64,000 bases of DNA, from contig NZ_AP022568.1 in NCBI RefSeq assembly GCF_010727605.1, positions 2,232,001 to 2,296,000 on the forward strand, written 5' to 3'. Position 1 is the first letter of the stretch; each line of letters starts with the position of its first letter. Position numbers and translations under genes: made by a program. Below, piece by piece: positions 7,318 to 16,322 of this stretch. The notes beneath the pieces were generated by a model. It was not told the origin of the DNA and did no database searches. It worked only from the letters and a program-made list of their open reading frames with translations. Source of the DNA: Mycobacterium simiae (GTDB lineage: Bacteria; Actinomycetota; Actinomycetes; Mycobacteriales; Mycobacteriaceae).

Positions 7318-8757
7318 TTAGCGGCCTCGCAGCGTCAATTCCTCGTCGTCGCGGTATGCGCCTGCACTTTGCTGGTCCTTGGCCGCACGGGTCCGCTCGG
7401 GCCGCACATAACCGACCCAGACGGACACGGCCGCGAAGGCATAGCACACCAGGAAGGCCCAGAACGCCGGCGTTTCCGTGCCCGCCGCGTCATAGGACTG
7501 CCGGAGCGCCAAGTCGATCCCCACGCCGCCGAGCGCGCCAAACGCACCTGCGACTCCAATCAGAGCCGAAGACCTGACCCGCGACCAATCGCGGCGCTCG
7601 GCGTCGCCGATATTCAGCGCGCGGCTACGCGCTTCGAAAACCGAGGGAATCAACTTGTACACCGACCCCTTCGCCGCGCCACAACAGACAAACAACGTAA
7701 CAAATCCGATGATGTAGCCGATTGTCGTGTCGACCGCAACGGCACGACCGTGATTGCGCGCAAGGTCGTCGTGGGCGCTGACTCCGACGAGGAAGGATCC
7801 CGCCAGGATGGCGCCGCTGAAAACCACGAGCGTTATCCGGGCGCCTCCGAAACGGTCGCTCAGTTTGCCGCCGGCGATCCGTGCCAGCGACCCCAACAAG
7901 GGCCCGATGAAGGCAACCTCGGCGGCGTGCAGCGATGCCTGCCAATGGGTTTCGCCGCTGGCGGAAAAGCTGCGCATCAGCACTTGCCCAAAGGCGAAGG
8001 CAAATCCGAGGAACGACCCCGAGGCGCACATGTAGAAGTATGAGATAGCCCACGTGTCGGGCACTACGAGAATCGATCGCAAGTTGGCTAGCGAGATGCC
8101 GGCGCGATGCGCGACTACATTGTCCATGAACAGCACCGCGCCGACGCCACCGAAGGCCAGCAGGACAAGATATGTCGCGCATACCCAGTACGGCGCCCGA
8201 TGCCCCGCGATGGCCAGCACTACGAGTCCAACGGCTTGGATGCCGGCCGACCCCAGATTGGCCATCCCCCCAGTCAGGCCGAGGGTAAAACCTTTGAGCC
8301 GCTGAGGGAATAGTCCGTCGACCTTGGCCAGGGAGGCCGAGTAATTGCCGCCCCCCAAACCCGTGAATGCGGCGCACACCAGGTACGGCCACAGCGGTAA
8401 CCCGGGATGAGCCAGCAGCACCATCGCCCCGACGGTGGGGATCAGCAGCACCAGCGACGAAAAGATCGTCCAGTTGCGGCCGCCGAACCAGTTGGCAGCG
8501 ATCGAATACGGGATACGGACAAGGGCTCCCACGAGGGATGCGGTAGCACCCACCAGCAGTTTGTCACCAGTCGAGAAGCCGTAGACGGACTGCGGCATGA
8601 ACAGCACCAGCACCGACCACAGGTACCAGATCGAAAATGCGACGTGGACGTTCACGACTTGCCAGATCAAGTTTCGGCGAGCGATGACCTTGTTGCCCGC
8701 GTGCCAGGCAGCGGCGTCTTCCGGGTCCCATACCGCGATCCGATGCGAAGACGCCAC
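7318..8757 (-). CDS. NarK-family nitrate/nitrite MFS transporter
   Basis: A membrane transporter of 479 residues in the NNP branch of the MFS. The N-terminal WDPEDAAAW...GNKVIARRNL and VLFMPQSVYGFSTGDKLL are characteristic of actinobacterial NarK1/NarK3-type proteins. A nitrate-signature Gly run is visible in GLGGGNYSASLAKVDGLFP. I chose the GTG at 8757 because GGGAAAGG lies about 10 nt upstream; the frame extends to 8802. It exchanges nitrate and nitrite across the inner membrane. No nitrate reductase gene lies beside it, although a molybdopterin oxidoreductase sits about 6 kb away. The other transport genes of this block follow it on the same strand. Confidence 0.88.
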   Translation of the reverse strand: MASSHRIAVWDPEDAAAWHAGNKVIARRNLIWQVVNVHVAFSIWYLWSVLVLFMPQSVYGFSTGDKLLVGATASLVGALVRIPYSIAANWFGGRNWTIFSSLVLLIPTVGAMVLLAHPGLPLWPYLVCAAFTGLGGGNYSASLAKVDGLFPQRLKGFTLGLTGGMANLGSAGIQAVGLVVLAIAGHRAPYWVCATYLVLLAFGGVGAVLFMDNVVAHRAGISLANLRSILVVPDTWAISYFYMCASGSFLGFAFAFGQVLMRSFSASGETHWQASLHAAEVAFIGPLLGSLARIAGGKLSDRFGGARITLVVFSGAILAGSFLVGVSAHDDLARNHGRAVAVDTTIGYIIGFVTLFVCCGAAKGSVYKLIPSVFEARSRALNIGDAERRDWSRVRSSALIGVAGAFGALGGVGIDLALRQSYDAAGTETPAFWAFLVCYAFAAVSVWVGYVRPERTRAAKDQQSAGAYRDDEELTLRGR

Positions 8758-9417
8758 GCGATATCTACCTTTCCCGGCGATGTGGCATGACAGTCGAGCC
8801 ACGCGGCACGCATAACGACTCAGTGTTCGTTGAAATTCTTGAGCGATTCGGTGTCTATAAAGCTAATTACCCAGGCGTACAGACATTTTCAGATTAGCTC
8901 CGGTCGACTCAACGATCACGCCCGGCGGCCGACGGTCACGTACAGTCCTCCCCAGCCGTCACTTCCCGCCGCACGATTGGCCAAGTCAGGCCTGTCTGCT
9001 CTGCAGGAAACCGTTCGCGCGCCACCAGCAGCGCACCGTGTGGTGCGCCCCGAGACGATGGGCCGCTGACAGACCCTGGTGAATCGATTCTGACAACGCA
9101 CGTCCACTTCACGACAGTCAAGCCGGAACGGAAGCGTTCGACAACCGTAGATTGCCTATGCACAGCAGATTTCCAGCCGACCTATTCGGAACGCCCAGCC
9201 AACCAGTGAATCTCACCGATGGAGCTGGTGTGCTACTGAATTTCGGCGTCGCCGGCCACGGCGTCGTACCGCTCACCCTTGTTAGGGGTGGTTTCGACCC
9301 CACGGCATGGCACACCACCAGGTGTATTGCAGGCACGATCTCGCGTCCGGCGCCGTAATGTTTCTGGAAATCAACGTAACTCGTGGCGGCGAAAGCCCCG
9401 GCGCGAGTCAGTGGGAG
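8758..9417. other. 660-bp intergenic region upstream of narK
   Basis: Short frames exist on both strands (for example 9152-9358 plus and 9118-9336 minus), but none has a recognisable product, a good ribosome site or coding character. The AT-rich part near 8840-8900 is the likely narK promoter region. I see no tRNA, IS terminus or clear palindrome. It could contain a decayed gene. Confidence 0.4.
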
Positions 9418-10203
9418 TCAGGCGGTGCGACCGCTCGGCGCCGTATCGTGGGCGGCCACCGCCCACAACACCTCGTGCAGATTGCGTTGCATCTCGACGT
9501 ACTCGAGGCTCTCCACCACCAGGGCGAAGTTCTCACGCCGGGACGAGAGCATCGCCGCCGACACGTCGCCGATGATTGTCGACATCGTGAAGACGTATTC
9601 GGCGGGCACATACCGGGTACGGCGATAGTCCTCGACGCTGCTGGGCCACCCACCCGGCAGGTCCTTCTCGGGCGAGCGCAGCACGTGCAGCCACAACTGA
9701 CGCTCGCGGCGGCCGGCAATGTACTCCTCCATCGCCTCGACGCCGGGCACGCTCAACAGGTCGCGCATCGACAACACGCCGCGCAGCGGCGAGGGCCAGT
9801 CCAGCGTCTCGAACAGCGCCGTCCTGATGCCGCTCGCGCCCTCCAGATATCGCACCCGTGGAGCCGTGCCGGCCTTGGCGTGGAAGGCACGCAGCTGGGG
9901 CACCACCGATTCCAGTACCCGACGTCGCTGACTCCATTCGTCCAGCAACCGTTGCGGATCCTCAGCTCGCACAATGGTTCTGGGGCGTCCACTGGCATTT
10001 GGGTCGTCGCGGTGGCTGCCGCCTTCGATCAGTGAGATCAGGCCCCGCTGAGCCAGGCGCTTGGCGATGTCGTAGGCGTTGGTGCGGCTGATCCGCGACG
10101 CCTCGGCGAGTTGGGCAATGGTGGCCGAATCCATATTGAGCGCGGACAGGTAGAACCGAGCCTCTTTCGGTTCCAACCCGGCCTCAACGAGTTCGGCCCA
10201 CAT
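9418..10203 (-). CDS. TrmB-like transcriptional regulator
   Basis: The 261-residue protein starts with a TrmB-type winged helix (LVEAGLEPKEARFYLSALNM, AQLAEASRISRTNAYDIAKR). A coiled linker follows (PQRLLDEWSQRRRVLESVVPQL), and then an effector domain of about 150 residues (VRYLEGASGIRTALFETLDW). TrmB-type regulators usually sense a metabolite. It is the last gene of a minus-strand run after the carboxylate symporter genes, 39 bp behind ActP. It is therefore the best local candidate to bind the duplicated motif at 12361-12377 and 12523-12542 in the shared promoter region. Confidence 0.8.
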   Translation of the reverse strand: MWAELVEAGLEPKEARFYLSALNMDSATIAQLAEASRISRTNAYDIAKRLAQRGLISLIEGGSHRDDPNASGRPRTIVRAEDPQRLLDEWSQRRRVLESVVPQLRAFHAKAGTAPRVRYLEGASGIRTALFETLDWPSPLRGVLSMRDLLSVPGVEAMEEYIAGRRERQLWLHVLRSPEKDLPGGWPSSVEDYRRTRYVPAEYVFTMSTIIGDVSAAMLSSRRENFALVVESLEYVEMQRNLHEVLWAVAAHDTAPSGRTA

Positions 10204-10242
10204 CGCGAAACTGTCCCATCAAGTGCTCCGGTTGGCTCCGGG

Positions 10243-11877
10243 TCAATGGACGAGCACCTTTTCCACACCGACGCCGGTGAGGGAGCGAACCTCCATCTCG
10301 GCTTGCTTGGCGGGGTCTTCCGACATACCACGCCCGACGTAGGTACCGATGATGCCCAGCAGGAATGCCAGCGGAATGCTGACGATGCCCGGGTTCGCCA
10401 GCGGGAACCAGGCGAAGTTGGCGTGCGGGAACATCGCGGAGCGATTCCCGGAGACCGCCGGCGAGAAGACGATGAGTACCAGGCAACTGAGCAGCCCGCC
10501 GTAGATGCTGAACAGGGCGCCCACGGTGTTGAACTTCTTCCAGAACAACGAGTACAGCAGCGTGGGCAGGTTCGCCGAGGCGGCGACGGCAAACGCCAGG
10601 GCCACCAAGAACGCTACATTCTGGCCCAGCGCAAGGATTCCGAGAACGATGGCTAGCACGCCGATCACGACGACCATCATCCGCGACACGCGCACCTGTT
10701 GCTCCTCGGAGGCGGCCCCCCGTTTGATCACACCGGCGTAGATGTCGTGGGCGAATGAGGTGGCCGCGGTGATCGCCAGGCCGGCTACCACCGCCAGGAT
10801 CGTCGCGAACGCGACGGCCGAGATCACGCCCAGGAAAATCGTTCCGCCCAGCTTGAAGGCCAGTAGCGGCGCGGCGGAGTTCTCTTTGCCGGCGGTCGCC
10901 AGAATCACGTCCGGGCCGACCAACCAGGCCGCACCGTAGCCGATGGCCAACGAAAACAGATAGAACACCCCAATCAAGCTGATCGCCCAGCTGACCGAGC
11001 GGCGGGCCTCCTTGGCGGTGGGAACGGTGTAAAAGCGCATCAGCACATGCGGCAGGCCAGCCGTTCCCAGCACCAGCGCGACTCCCAGTGACAGGAAGTC
11101 CAGTTTGGTGACGTGATTTGCGCCGTACTTGGCGCCGGGCGCCAACACGTTGTGACCGGCGACGGCGTCGTTGGTCGAATGATCAACCACCGCTTGGGCA
11201 TTGGCGAGCAGCTGGGAGAAATTGCCGCGGACCGCGAGCACCACCAGCAGGAACATGATCGCCGCCCCGGTGACCAGTAGAACGGCTTTCACCATCTGCA
11301 CATAGGTGGTGCCCTTCATCCCGCCGATGAGCACGTAGGCGATCATCAATACACCGACCAATGCGACCACGATCGACTGGCCGGTGCGGCTCCGGACGTC
11401 AAGCAGTAGCGCGACCAAACCGCCGGCACCGGCCATCTGCGCCAGTAGGTAGAACAGCGAGACCATCAGTGTCGACAGGGCGGCAGCCATGCGGACGGGG
11501 CGTTGCTTGAGCCGGAAGCTCAGCACGTCGGCCATCGTGAAGCGACCGGTGTTGCGTAGCAACTCCGCGACCAGCAACAGGGCCAATAGCCAGGCCACCA
11601 AAAAGCCGATCGAGTAGAGGAATCCGTCGTACCCGTAGATCGCGATGGCACCGGACACACCGAGGAAGGACGCGGCCGACAGGTAGTCACCGGCGATCGC
11701 GAATCCATTTTGCGCGCCGGAAAATTCACCGCCTCCGGTGTAAAAGTCGGTGGCCCGCTTAGTCGTTCGACCAGCGCGGATCACCAAAGCCATCGACCCG
11801 GCGACGAAGACCGCGAAGACAGCGATGTTGACCAATGGGTTTCCGACGCTGGCAGCAGCCGCCAAGGTCGTCGTCAC
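10243..11877 (-). CDS. ActP-type sodium:monocarboxylate symporter (SSS family)
   Basis: This polytopic solute:sodium symporter of 544 residues is the usual length for ActP (acetate, propionate or pyruvate permease). Visible markers include TDFYTGGGEFSGAQNGFAIA near the start, AASFLGVSGAIAIYGYDGFL, GTAGLPHVLMRFYTVP and ATSFAHDIYAGVIKRG. GTG at 11877 overlaps the DUF485 stop by 4 bp (GTGA), which is the normal DUF485-ActP arrangement. The divergent nitrilase suggests the transported carboxylate may be a nitrile hydrolysis product or a related growth substrate. The exact substrate is not determined. Confidence 0.9.
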   Translation of the reverse strand: MTTTLAAAASVGNPLVNIAVFAVFVAGSMALVIRAGRTTKRATDFYTGGGEFSGAQNGFAIAGDYLSAASFLGVSGAIAIYGYDGFLYSIGFLVAWLLALLLVAELLRNTGRFTMADVLSFRLKQRPVRMAAALSTLMVSLFYLLAQMAGAGGLVALLLDVRSRTGQSIVVALVGVLMIAYVLIGGMKGTTYVQMVKAVLLVTGAAIMFLLVVLAVRGNFSQLLANAQAVVDHSTNDAVAGHNVLAPGAKYGANHVTKLDFLSLGVALVLGTAGLPHVLMRFYTVPTAKEARRSVSWAISLIGVFYLFSLAIGYGAAWLVGPDVILATAGKENSAAPLLAFKLGGTIFLGVISAVAFATILAVVAGLAITAATSFAHDIYAGVIKRGAASEEQQVRVSRMMVVVIGVLAIVLGILALGQNVAFLVALAFAVAASANLPTLLYSLFWKKFNTVGALFSIYGGLLSCLVLIVFSPAVSGNRSAMFPHANFAWFPLANPGIVSIPLAFLLGIIGTYVGRGMSEDPAKQAEMEVRSLTGVGVEKVLVH

Positions 11878-12329
11878 TCGCCGGCACCTTCGAGCTCGGC
11901 GCGGATGGCGGCAGCCCGCGGATCGAGAGTGCGGCCGGCGAACTTCACGTAGCAGAAGGTGATCACAAAGGTGCTGGCGAATTGGCCGAAGCCAAGCACC
12001 ACACCGATATTGATGTCGCCGAACACCCTCGTCGCCATGAACCCAGGGACGTACGTGGCGAGCAGCATGTAGCTCAGGTACCAGACGAGGAAGAACGCCG
12101 TCATCGGAAACACGAACCGGCGCAGCCGGTGTCGCAGATCCTGGAACGCCGGGTCGGACTGCATCCGGACGAAGTCGTCAAGGCTCGGTGTTGCTTGCAC
12201 CGTCGGATCAGAATCAGACCCTATTGTTGTCGAATTGTTCACTGAGTGGCCATTATTCGGTGTCAACAGCGACGTAGCAGGCGCACCAGCGCCCGGTTGC
12301 GGTGCGCCACTCGTTTTTGGCTGTGACAC
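11874..12329 (-). CDS. DUF485 membrane protein, partner of ActP
   Basis: A 151-residue protein with a DUF485 domain in the last 100 residues: two hydrophobic helices, FVFPMTAFFLVWYLSYMLLA and an NIGVVLGFGQFASTFVITF block, then YVKFAGRTLDP. I start it at GTG 12329 because GGAGG lies 5 nt upstream; a longer frame runs to 12494 without support. The first 50 residues are Pro/Ser/Thr-rich and probably disordered, longer than in YjcH of E. coli (about 104 residues in total). It is translationally coupled to the symporter. Confidence 0.85.
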   Translation of the reverse strand: MSQPKTSGAPQPGAGAPATSLLTPNNGHSVNNSTTIGSDSDPTVQATPSLDDFVRMQSDPAFQDLRHRLRRFVFPMTAFFLVWYLSYMLLATYVPGFMATRVFGDINIGVVLGFGQFASTFVITFCYVKFAGRTLDPRAAAIRAELEGAGE

Positions 12330-12360
12330 GTGAACCTCCGAATTCAACGAAGAGTAGGGA

Positions 12361-12377
12361 TGTCGAGAGACGTCGAC
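12361..12377. promoter_or_regulatory. Operator-like motif copy 1 (TGTCGAGAGACGTCGAC)
   Basis: It matches the copy at 12524-12540 in 15 of 17 positions. It lies about 32 bp upstream of the DUF485 start codon, where a bound repressor would block the symporter operon. Confidence 0.55.
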
Positions 12378-12482
12378 GTAGTGGAGACGTGGTAGATGAG
12401 CCGTGCCCTGAATCGTGTTGTGCATCACTATAAGCGGCACCACACCATCGGCAACTTTCCAGTGAAAGCTTTTACCTATTAC

Positions 12483-12498
12483 GTGATTGGCCAATCAC
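12483..12498. promoter_or_regulatory. Perfect 16-bp palindrome GTGATTGGCCAATCAC
   Basis: A complete dyad in the centre of the divergent intergenic region, distinct from the duplicated TGTCGA motif. It suggests a second dimeric regulator. The factor is unknown. Confidence 0.5.
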
Positions 12499-12522
12499 CA
12501 TAGCGTTTCCCGCCGTCGATCG

Positions 12523-12542
12523 TTGTCGAGAAATGTCGACAA
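12523..12542. promoter_or_regulatory. Operator-like motif copy 2, TTGTCGA-N6-TCGACAA
   Basis: A perfect 7-6-7 inverted repeat ending 31 bp before the nitrilase -35 hexamer. It contains the same core as copy 1 at 12361-12377. The position suits an activator or a looping repressor. Confidence 0.55.
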
Positions 12543-12573
12543 TCGAGCCCGGATCCACGGCCGCACAATTCGT

Positions 12574-12601
12574 TTGACAGCCTCTTGCCTGCGGATAGAG
12601 T
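12574..12601 (+). promoter_or_regulatory. Putative SigA-type promoter of nitrilase
   Basis: TTGACA at 12574-12579, 16-bp spacer, TAGAGT at 12596-12601. A start near 12608 would leave a leader of about 65 nt. Confidence 0.45.
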
Positions 12602-12672
12602 GGGTTTCGCGAATCGAGCAAAATTCCAGGCAATGTCGATGAATCAGAACATTCTCGAGAAAGGGCAATGCC

Positions 12673-13776
12673 ATGTCAGCACTCGACCTCCCGAAGGTGG
12701 CCGTTGCCGCAGTTAACGCTGCGCCTGTCTTTCTCGATCTGCCGGCCAGTCTCGACAAGGTGGAGGACCTGGTCGCGTCCGCCGCTCGAGACGGCGCGCA
12801 GTTGGTCGTATTCGGTGAGGCGTTTCTCGCCGGATTCCCGATCTGGACTGCTGTGCTGCCTCCGATCGATCAACACGAATGGCACGAACGCCTCGTCGCC
12901 CAGTCGATCGTCGTCCCCAGCCCACACACCGAGCGACTCGGCCGGATTGCCCGCACCCATGGGGTGACGTTGTCCGTGGGGATCAACGAGCGCAACCCGA
13001 ACAGCCTTGGGCAACTGTGGAACTCGAATCTGATATTCGACCCGACCGGCCGATTGGTGAATCATCGTCGCAAGCTGGTGGCCACCTACTACGAGCGGCT
13101 GACCTGGTCACACGGCGACGCCCACGATCTGCGGCCAGTCGAACTCGGCGGCTGGCGCCTGGGCGCGCTGATCTGTGGCGAGAACACCAATACGCTCGCG
13201 CGGTTCACCTTGCTCGCGCAGGGAGAACGGCTGCACATCGCGACCTATCCACCGGCGTGGCCATTCGACGGCCGGTCGGAGAACTTCGATTACGACCTCG
13301 CCGAGCTGATCCGGCTACGCAGCGCCAGTCACGCGTTCGAGGGCAAGGTGTTCGTCGTGGTCGCGGCGACCGCCCTGGACGAGACGGCACTGCGCGCGGT
13401 CTCTGGCGGCGACGCCCGCATCGAAAAGGCTTTGACCGCAACGCCTCCGGCCGCAATGGTGATCGGGCCCAACGGCCAGGTGGTCGCCGGGCCGCTGACC
13501 CAGCCGGACGGGATCCTGCACGCCGAGGTCGACCTGCAGACCGAGGTCGTCGCCAAGCAGGCGCACGACATCGTCGGGACCTACAACCGCGCGGATATCT
13601 TCAGCCTGTCCGTCGACATGAGCCGGCCCGCGATCCTGCGTACGAATCACGATGGGAGCGAACCGAATCAGGGCTCGCTCGACGGCCAGCGGTCGGCGGG
13701 CCGGGCCGGCGCTCCGACACCGACCGCCGAGGACCGTCTCGTGGTGACGAACCACGTCGGCTCGCCGACGGCGTGA
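12673..13776 (+). CDS. Nitrilase (carbon-nitrogen hydrolase superfamily)
   Basis: This 367-residue enzyme hydrolyses a nitrile to the carboxylic acid and ammonia. The catalytic triad is visible: E49 in VVFGEAF, K134 in NHRRKL and C168 in LICGEN, followed by family text such as ATYPPAWPF. The length fits true nitrilases (about 340-380) better than amidases or beta-ureidopropionases. ATG 12673 is preceded by GAGAAAGGG at 12656-12664. The last 50 residues are low in complexity and probably disordered. It diverges from the ActP operon, which suggests shared regulation. Substrate class (aliphatic or aryl-aceto) is not decided. Confidence 0.88.
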   Translation: MSALDLPKVAVAAVNAAPVFLDLPASLDKVEDLVASAARDGAQLVVFGEAFLAGFPIWTAVLPPIDQHEWHERLVAQSIVVPSPHTERLGRIARTHGVTLSVGINERNPNSLGQLWNSNLIFDPTGRLVNHRRKLVATYYERLTWSHGDAHDLRPVELGGWRLGALICGENTNTLARFTLLAQGERLHIATYPPAWPFDGRSENFDYDLAELIRLRSASHAFEGKVFVVVAATALDETALRAVSGGDARIEKALTATPPAAMVIGPNGQVVAGPLTQPDGILHAEVDLQTEVVAKQAHDIVGTYNRADIFSLSVDMSRPAILRTNHDGSEPNQGSLDGQRSAGRAGAPTPTAEDRLVVTNHVGSPTA

Positions 13777-13792
13777 CGGTCCAGGGAACGGT

Positions 13793-14830
13793 CTAGTTGG
13801 TGATCCAGTCGCTGGAGCCGTCGTTCTTCTTGTAGGAGCCACCGCTCGAGTTCTTCACGATAATGGGGTCACCCGGCCCGAAGTTGTCGAAGAACCACCG
13901 TGCGTTGCTGGGGCTGATGTTGATGCAGCCGTGGCTGACATCGCGCTTGCCCTGGTCATCAACCGACCACGGTGCGCTGTGCACGAAGTCGCCGACGTTG
14001 TCGAATCGGACGGCGTCGGTGACGGTCACCTTGTACCCGTACGTCGAGTTGACCGGGACGCCGTAGGTGGAGGAGTCCATCACCACCGAGGGCATCTTCT
14101 CCTGCACGTAGTACGTGCCGTTCGGGGTTTGGTGGTTACCGGCGGTCATGCCCATCGACATCGGGATGGTCTTCTCCACCGCCCCGTTACGGGTGACCGT
14201 GAGCTGGTGGGTGGCGTCGTCGGCCGTGGCGATCAGCTGGTCCCCAGTCCGGAAGCTCGATTTGGTGCCGCCAGCGTCGATGTTCACCGTCGTGTTGGCG
14301 GGCCAGAAGTTGAGCGGGCGCCAACGCAACTGCGTGGGGGTCATCCAGTAGAACTTGCCGGGCACCGGCGGGATGGACGACACATGCACGGCAGCCTGCG
14401 CCGCTCCGGCGTCGTCGACGCGGCCCGGGAAGTTGATGATGATCGGCTGGCCGACCCCCACCGTTGAGCCGGTCTTGGGTACGAACGTCGGGGTCCCGAA
14501 CGGCGCCGTGCCCGTGAACGGGGTGGGGTCCTGTCCCTCGGCGGTACCCGCGGCGGCCGGCACCACGCCGGGCGGTGCCCACGGCGCGAGCGGCGGCGGG
14601 GCCGCCGGATCGCCGGGCGGCGGAGCCGACGGGTCACCCGGTGGGGGCGGCAAGCCCGGCAGCGGGGGCAGCTGGAAGGGCGGTGGAGCCGGAGCCGGCG
14701 GTGCGGCGACCACACCCGGGTCGCCGGGGTCCGGATCCGCCGAGGCGGGGCCGGCGCTGAGCACCAGCACCGCGGCTGTTGCGGCCGCGTTCAGAGCCGC
14801 GAAGAGGCTTGCCCTCGTCCAGCCCGACAT
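13793..14830 (-). CDS. L,D-transpeptidase (LdtMt4/Rv0192-like)
   Basis: This is a periplasmic or cell-wall enzyme of about 345 residues that makes 3-3 cross-links in peptidoglycan. In order it has an N-terminal signal peptide ending near PASADPD, a Pro-rich linker of about 80 residues, an Ig-like domain ([14 protein letters not shown]) and the YkuD catalytic domain with H300 and C302 in the signature SHGCIN. GGAGG precedes ATG 14830 by 7 nt; a start at 14836 is also possible. Its place next to the MFS/ricR/ilvD genes matches Rv0192. Confidence 0.93.
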   Translation of the reverse strand: MSGWTRASLFAALNAAATAAVLVLSAGPASADPDPGDPGVVAAPPAPAPPPFQLPPLPGLPPPPGDPSAPPPGDPAAPPPLAPWAPPGVVPAAAGTAEGQDPTPFTGTAPFGTPTFVPKTGSTVGVGQPIIINFPGRVDDAGAAQAAVHVSSIPPVPGKFYWMTPTQLRWRPLNFWPANTTVNIDAGGTKSSFRTGDQLIATADDATHQLTVTRNGAVEKTIPMSMGMTAGNHQTPNGTYYVQEKMPSVVMDSSTYGVPVNSTYGYKVTVTDAVRFDNVGDFVHSAPWSVDDQGKRDVSHGCINISPSNARWFFDNFGPGDPIIVKNSSGGSYKKNDGSSDWITN

Positions 14831-14965
14831 ATGCATACCTCCAGTCAGTTGCTGGCCCCAGTGTGGCATAGCGGCGTTACGAGCTACCTAATTCGCGCCG
14901 GGCGCGACACCCGCCAGGGCCTCAATTCGCGGCGCTGACCTGCCGAATTATGAGTCCAGTGAGCT

Positions 14966-16189
14966 TCACGGAGCAACGTCGAGCATCCGCCGGTTGGCGG
15001 CAATGCCGACCAGCGCGACGCCCATCAGTCCGGCCGAGGCGGTCAGCATCAGCGCGACGCTCTGCTCGTAGAGCAGACCGCCGGACAGCGAGCCCGCCAT
15101 GATGCCCACCTGGAACGCCGTCACATACAGTCCGGAGGCCCCGTCGGGGTCGTCGGCGCCGTTGCGCATCGCCGCGGATTGCATCATCGGCGACACCGCG
15201 GTGGCCATGGCGCCCCACAGCACGATCGCGGCAGTGCCGATCAACGCGGTGGCCGCGGTGGTGCGGTCGCCGAAAGCCAGCGCGGTCAGCACCACGAAGG
15301 CTCCGGTCAGCCCGGTCATACACAGGATGACGGCGCTGCGCGGCCGGCGGTCCAGCGGGCGCGCCACCAGGGGCACCGACAGCAGGCCGGCCAGTCCGTA
15401 GGCGGCCAGCAGCCAGGCCTGATTCGGCCCGCGGACGCCTACGACGTCGCGAATGACCACCGATATGTAGGTGTAGGACACGAAGTGGCCGGTCACCGCG
15501 ACCATTGCCAGCAGGCTGACGATGATCAGCCGCGGGTTGCGGTGATGGCGCGAGCGGGGCCCGACGCAGGCCAACTGGTCCTCGGTGAGCACCATCTCGG
15601 GCAGCATCGCCCGCGCGGCGACCGTGACGATGGCCGCCGCGGCGGTCACGCAGACCACCGCCAGCCGCCAACCCCACATCAGGCTCAGCGCCGCCGTCAG
15701 CGGGCTCCCGATCACCAGCGCCAGGCTGGTGCCGACGTAGATTGACATGGTCGCGCGCCCGGCATGGCTGGGTGGCACCAGGCGGGTGGCGATCGGCGCG
15801 ATCACGGCCCACAGCAATCCGTGCGTCACGGCGCACAGCACCCGGCCGGCGGCCAGGACCGCGAAGCTGGGCGCCAGCGCCGAGATCACTTGCGAGGCGG
15901 TCAGGCAGGTCAGGCTGAGCATCAGTGCGCGCCGCCGCGGCCAGTGTGCGGTCCAGCGCACCAGCGGCACCGTGGTCAGCGCCGCGACCAGGGCGTACCA
16001 GGTCAGCAGGGTTCCGACGAAGACGACGCTGACGTGCAAATCACGGGAGATCGCGGAGAGCGCCCCCACCGGCAGCAGTTCGGCCGTGACATAGATGAAG
16101 GCCGCCGCCGCGAGCACCGCCAGTTGCGCAGCGATACGTGGCGTCCACGTTCGCGCGGTAACGGCGGTAGTTCCGGTTTCGGCTGTCAT
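14966..16189 (-). CDS. MFS drug/solute exporter (Rv0191-like)
   Basis: A 12-helix major facilitator of 407 residues. It shows the DHA1-type features RWTAHWPRRRALM (motif A region) and VPPSHAGRATMSIYVGTSLALVIGSPL (motif C-like). I use ATG 16189 because the H37Rv homologue begins with a similar MTA... sequence; a GTG at 16246 would add 19 residues. It lies between the L,D-transpeptidase and ricR as in M. tuberculosis. The 133-bp gap behind ricR leaves co-transcription possible but not proven. Substrate unknown. Confidence 0.87.
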   Translation of the reverse strand: MTAETGTTAVTARTWTPRIAAQLAVLAAAAFIYVTAELLPVGALSAISRDLHVSVVFVGTLLTWYALVAALTTVPLVRWTAHWPRRRALMLSLTCLTASQVISALAPSFAVLAAGRVLCAVTHGLLWAVIAPIATRLVPPSHAGRATMSIYVGTSLALVIGSPLTAALSLMWGWRLAVVCVTAAAAIVTVAARAMLPEMVLTEDQLACVGPRSRHHRNPRLIIVSLLAMVAVTGHFVSYTYISVVIRDVVGVRGPNQAWLLAAYGLAGLLSVPLVARPLDRRPRSAVILCMTGLTGAFVVLTALAFGDRTTAATALIGTAAIVLWGAMATAVSPMMQSAAMRNGADDPDGASGLYVTAFQVGIMAGSLSGGLLYEQSVALMLTASAGLMGVALVGIAANRRMLDVAP

Positions 16190-16322
16190 GGCGTCGGTAT
16201 CGGCCGGGTACCCAAGTTCCTGGGTTGTCGTGCCTAATGCGATCACACTGCCTTACCGTACGCACCGCAACAACGGATTCGCCCAACTTAGCTCAGCAAC
16301 ACCGTCTCAACTGGGTCACCGA

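Larger units (their letters stand above)
12330..12672. other. 343-bp divergent promoter region, DUF485-ActP / nitrilase
   Basis: The region holds two copies of the near-palindromic 17-mer TGTCGAGARAYGTCGAC (12361-12377, 12524-12540), a perfect 16-bp palindrome (12483-12498) and a consensus-like promoter for the nitrilase (12574-12601). No gene is present. Confidence 0.65.

Noticed and set aside
9152..9358. 68-codon plus-strand frame upstream of the TrmB-like gene
   Set aside because: No recognisable product or ribosome site; likely chance.
8758..9417. tRNA, small RNA or IS remnant in the 660-bp gap
   Set aside because: No cloverleaf, no terminal inverted repeats and no transposase fragment could be seen.
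13315..13842. 175-codon minus-strand frame opposite the nitrilase
   Set aside because: Shadow of the nitrilase; high-GC codon bias opens antisense frames. The same applies to the other long antisense frames in this window.
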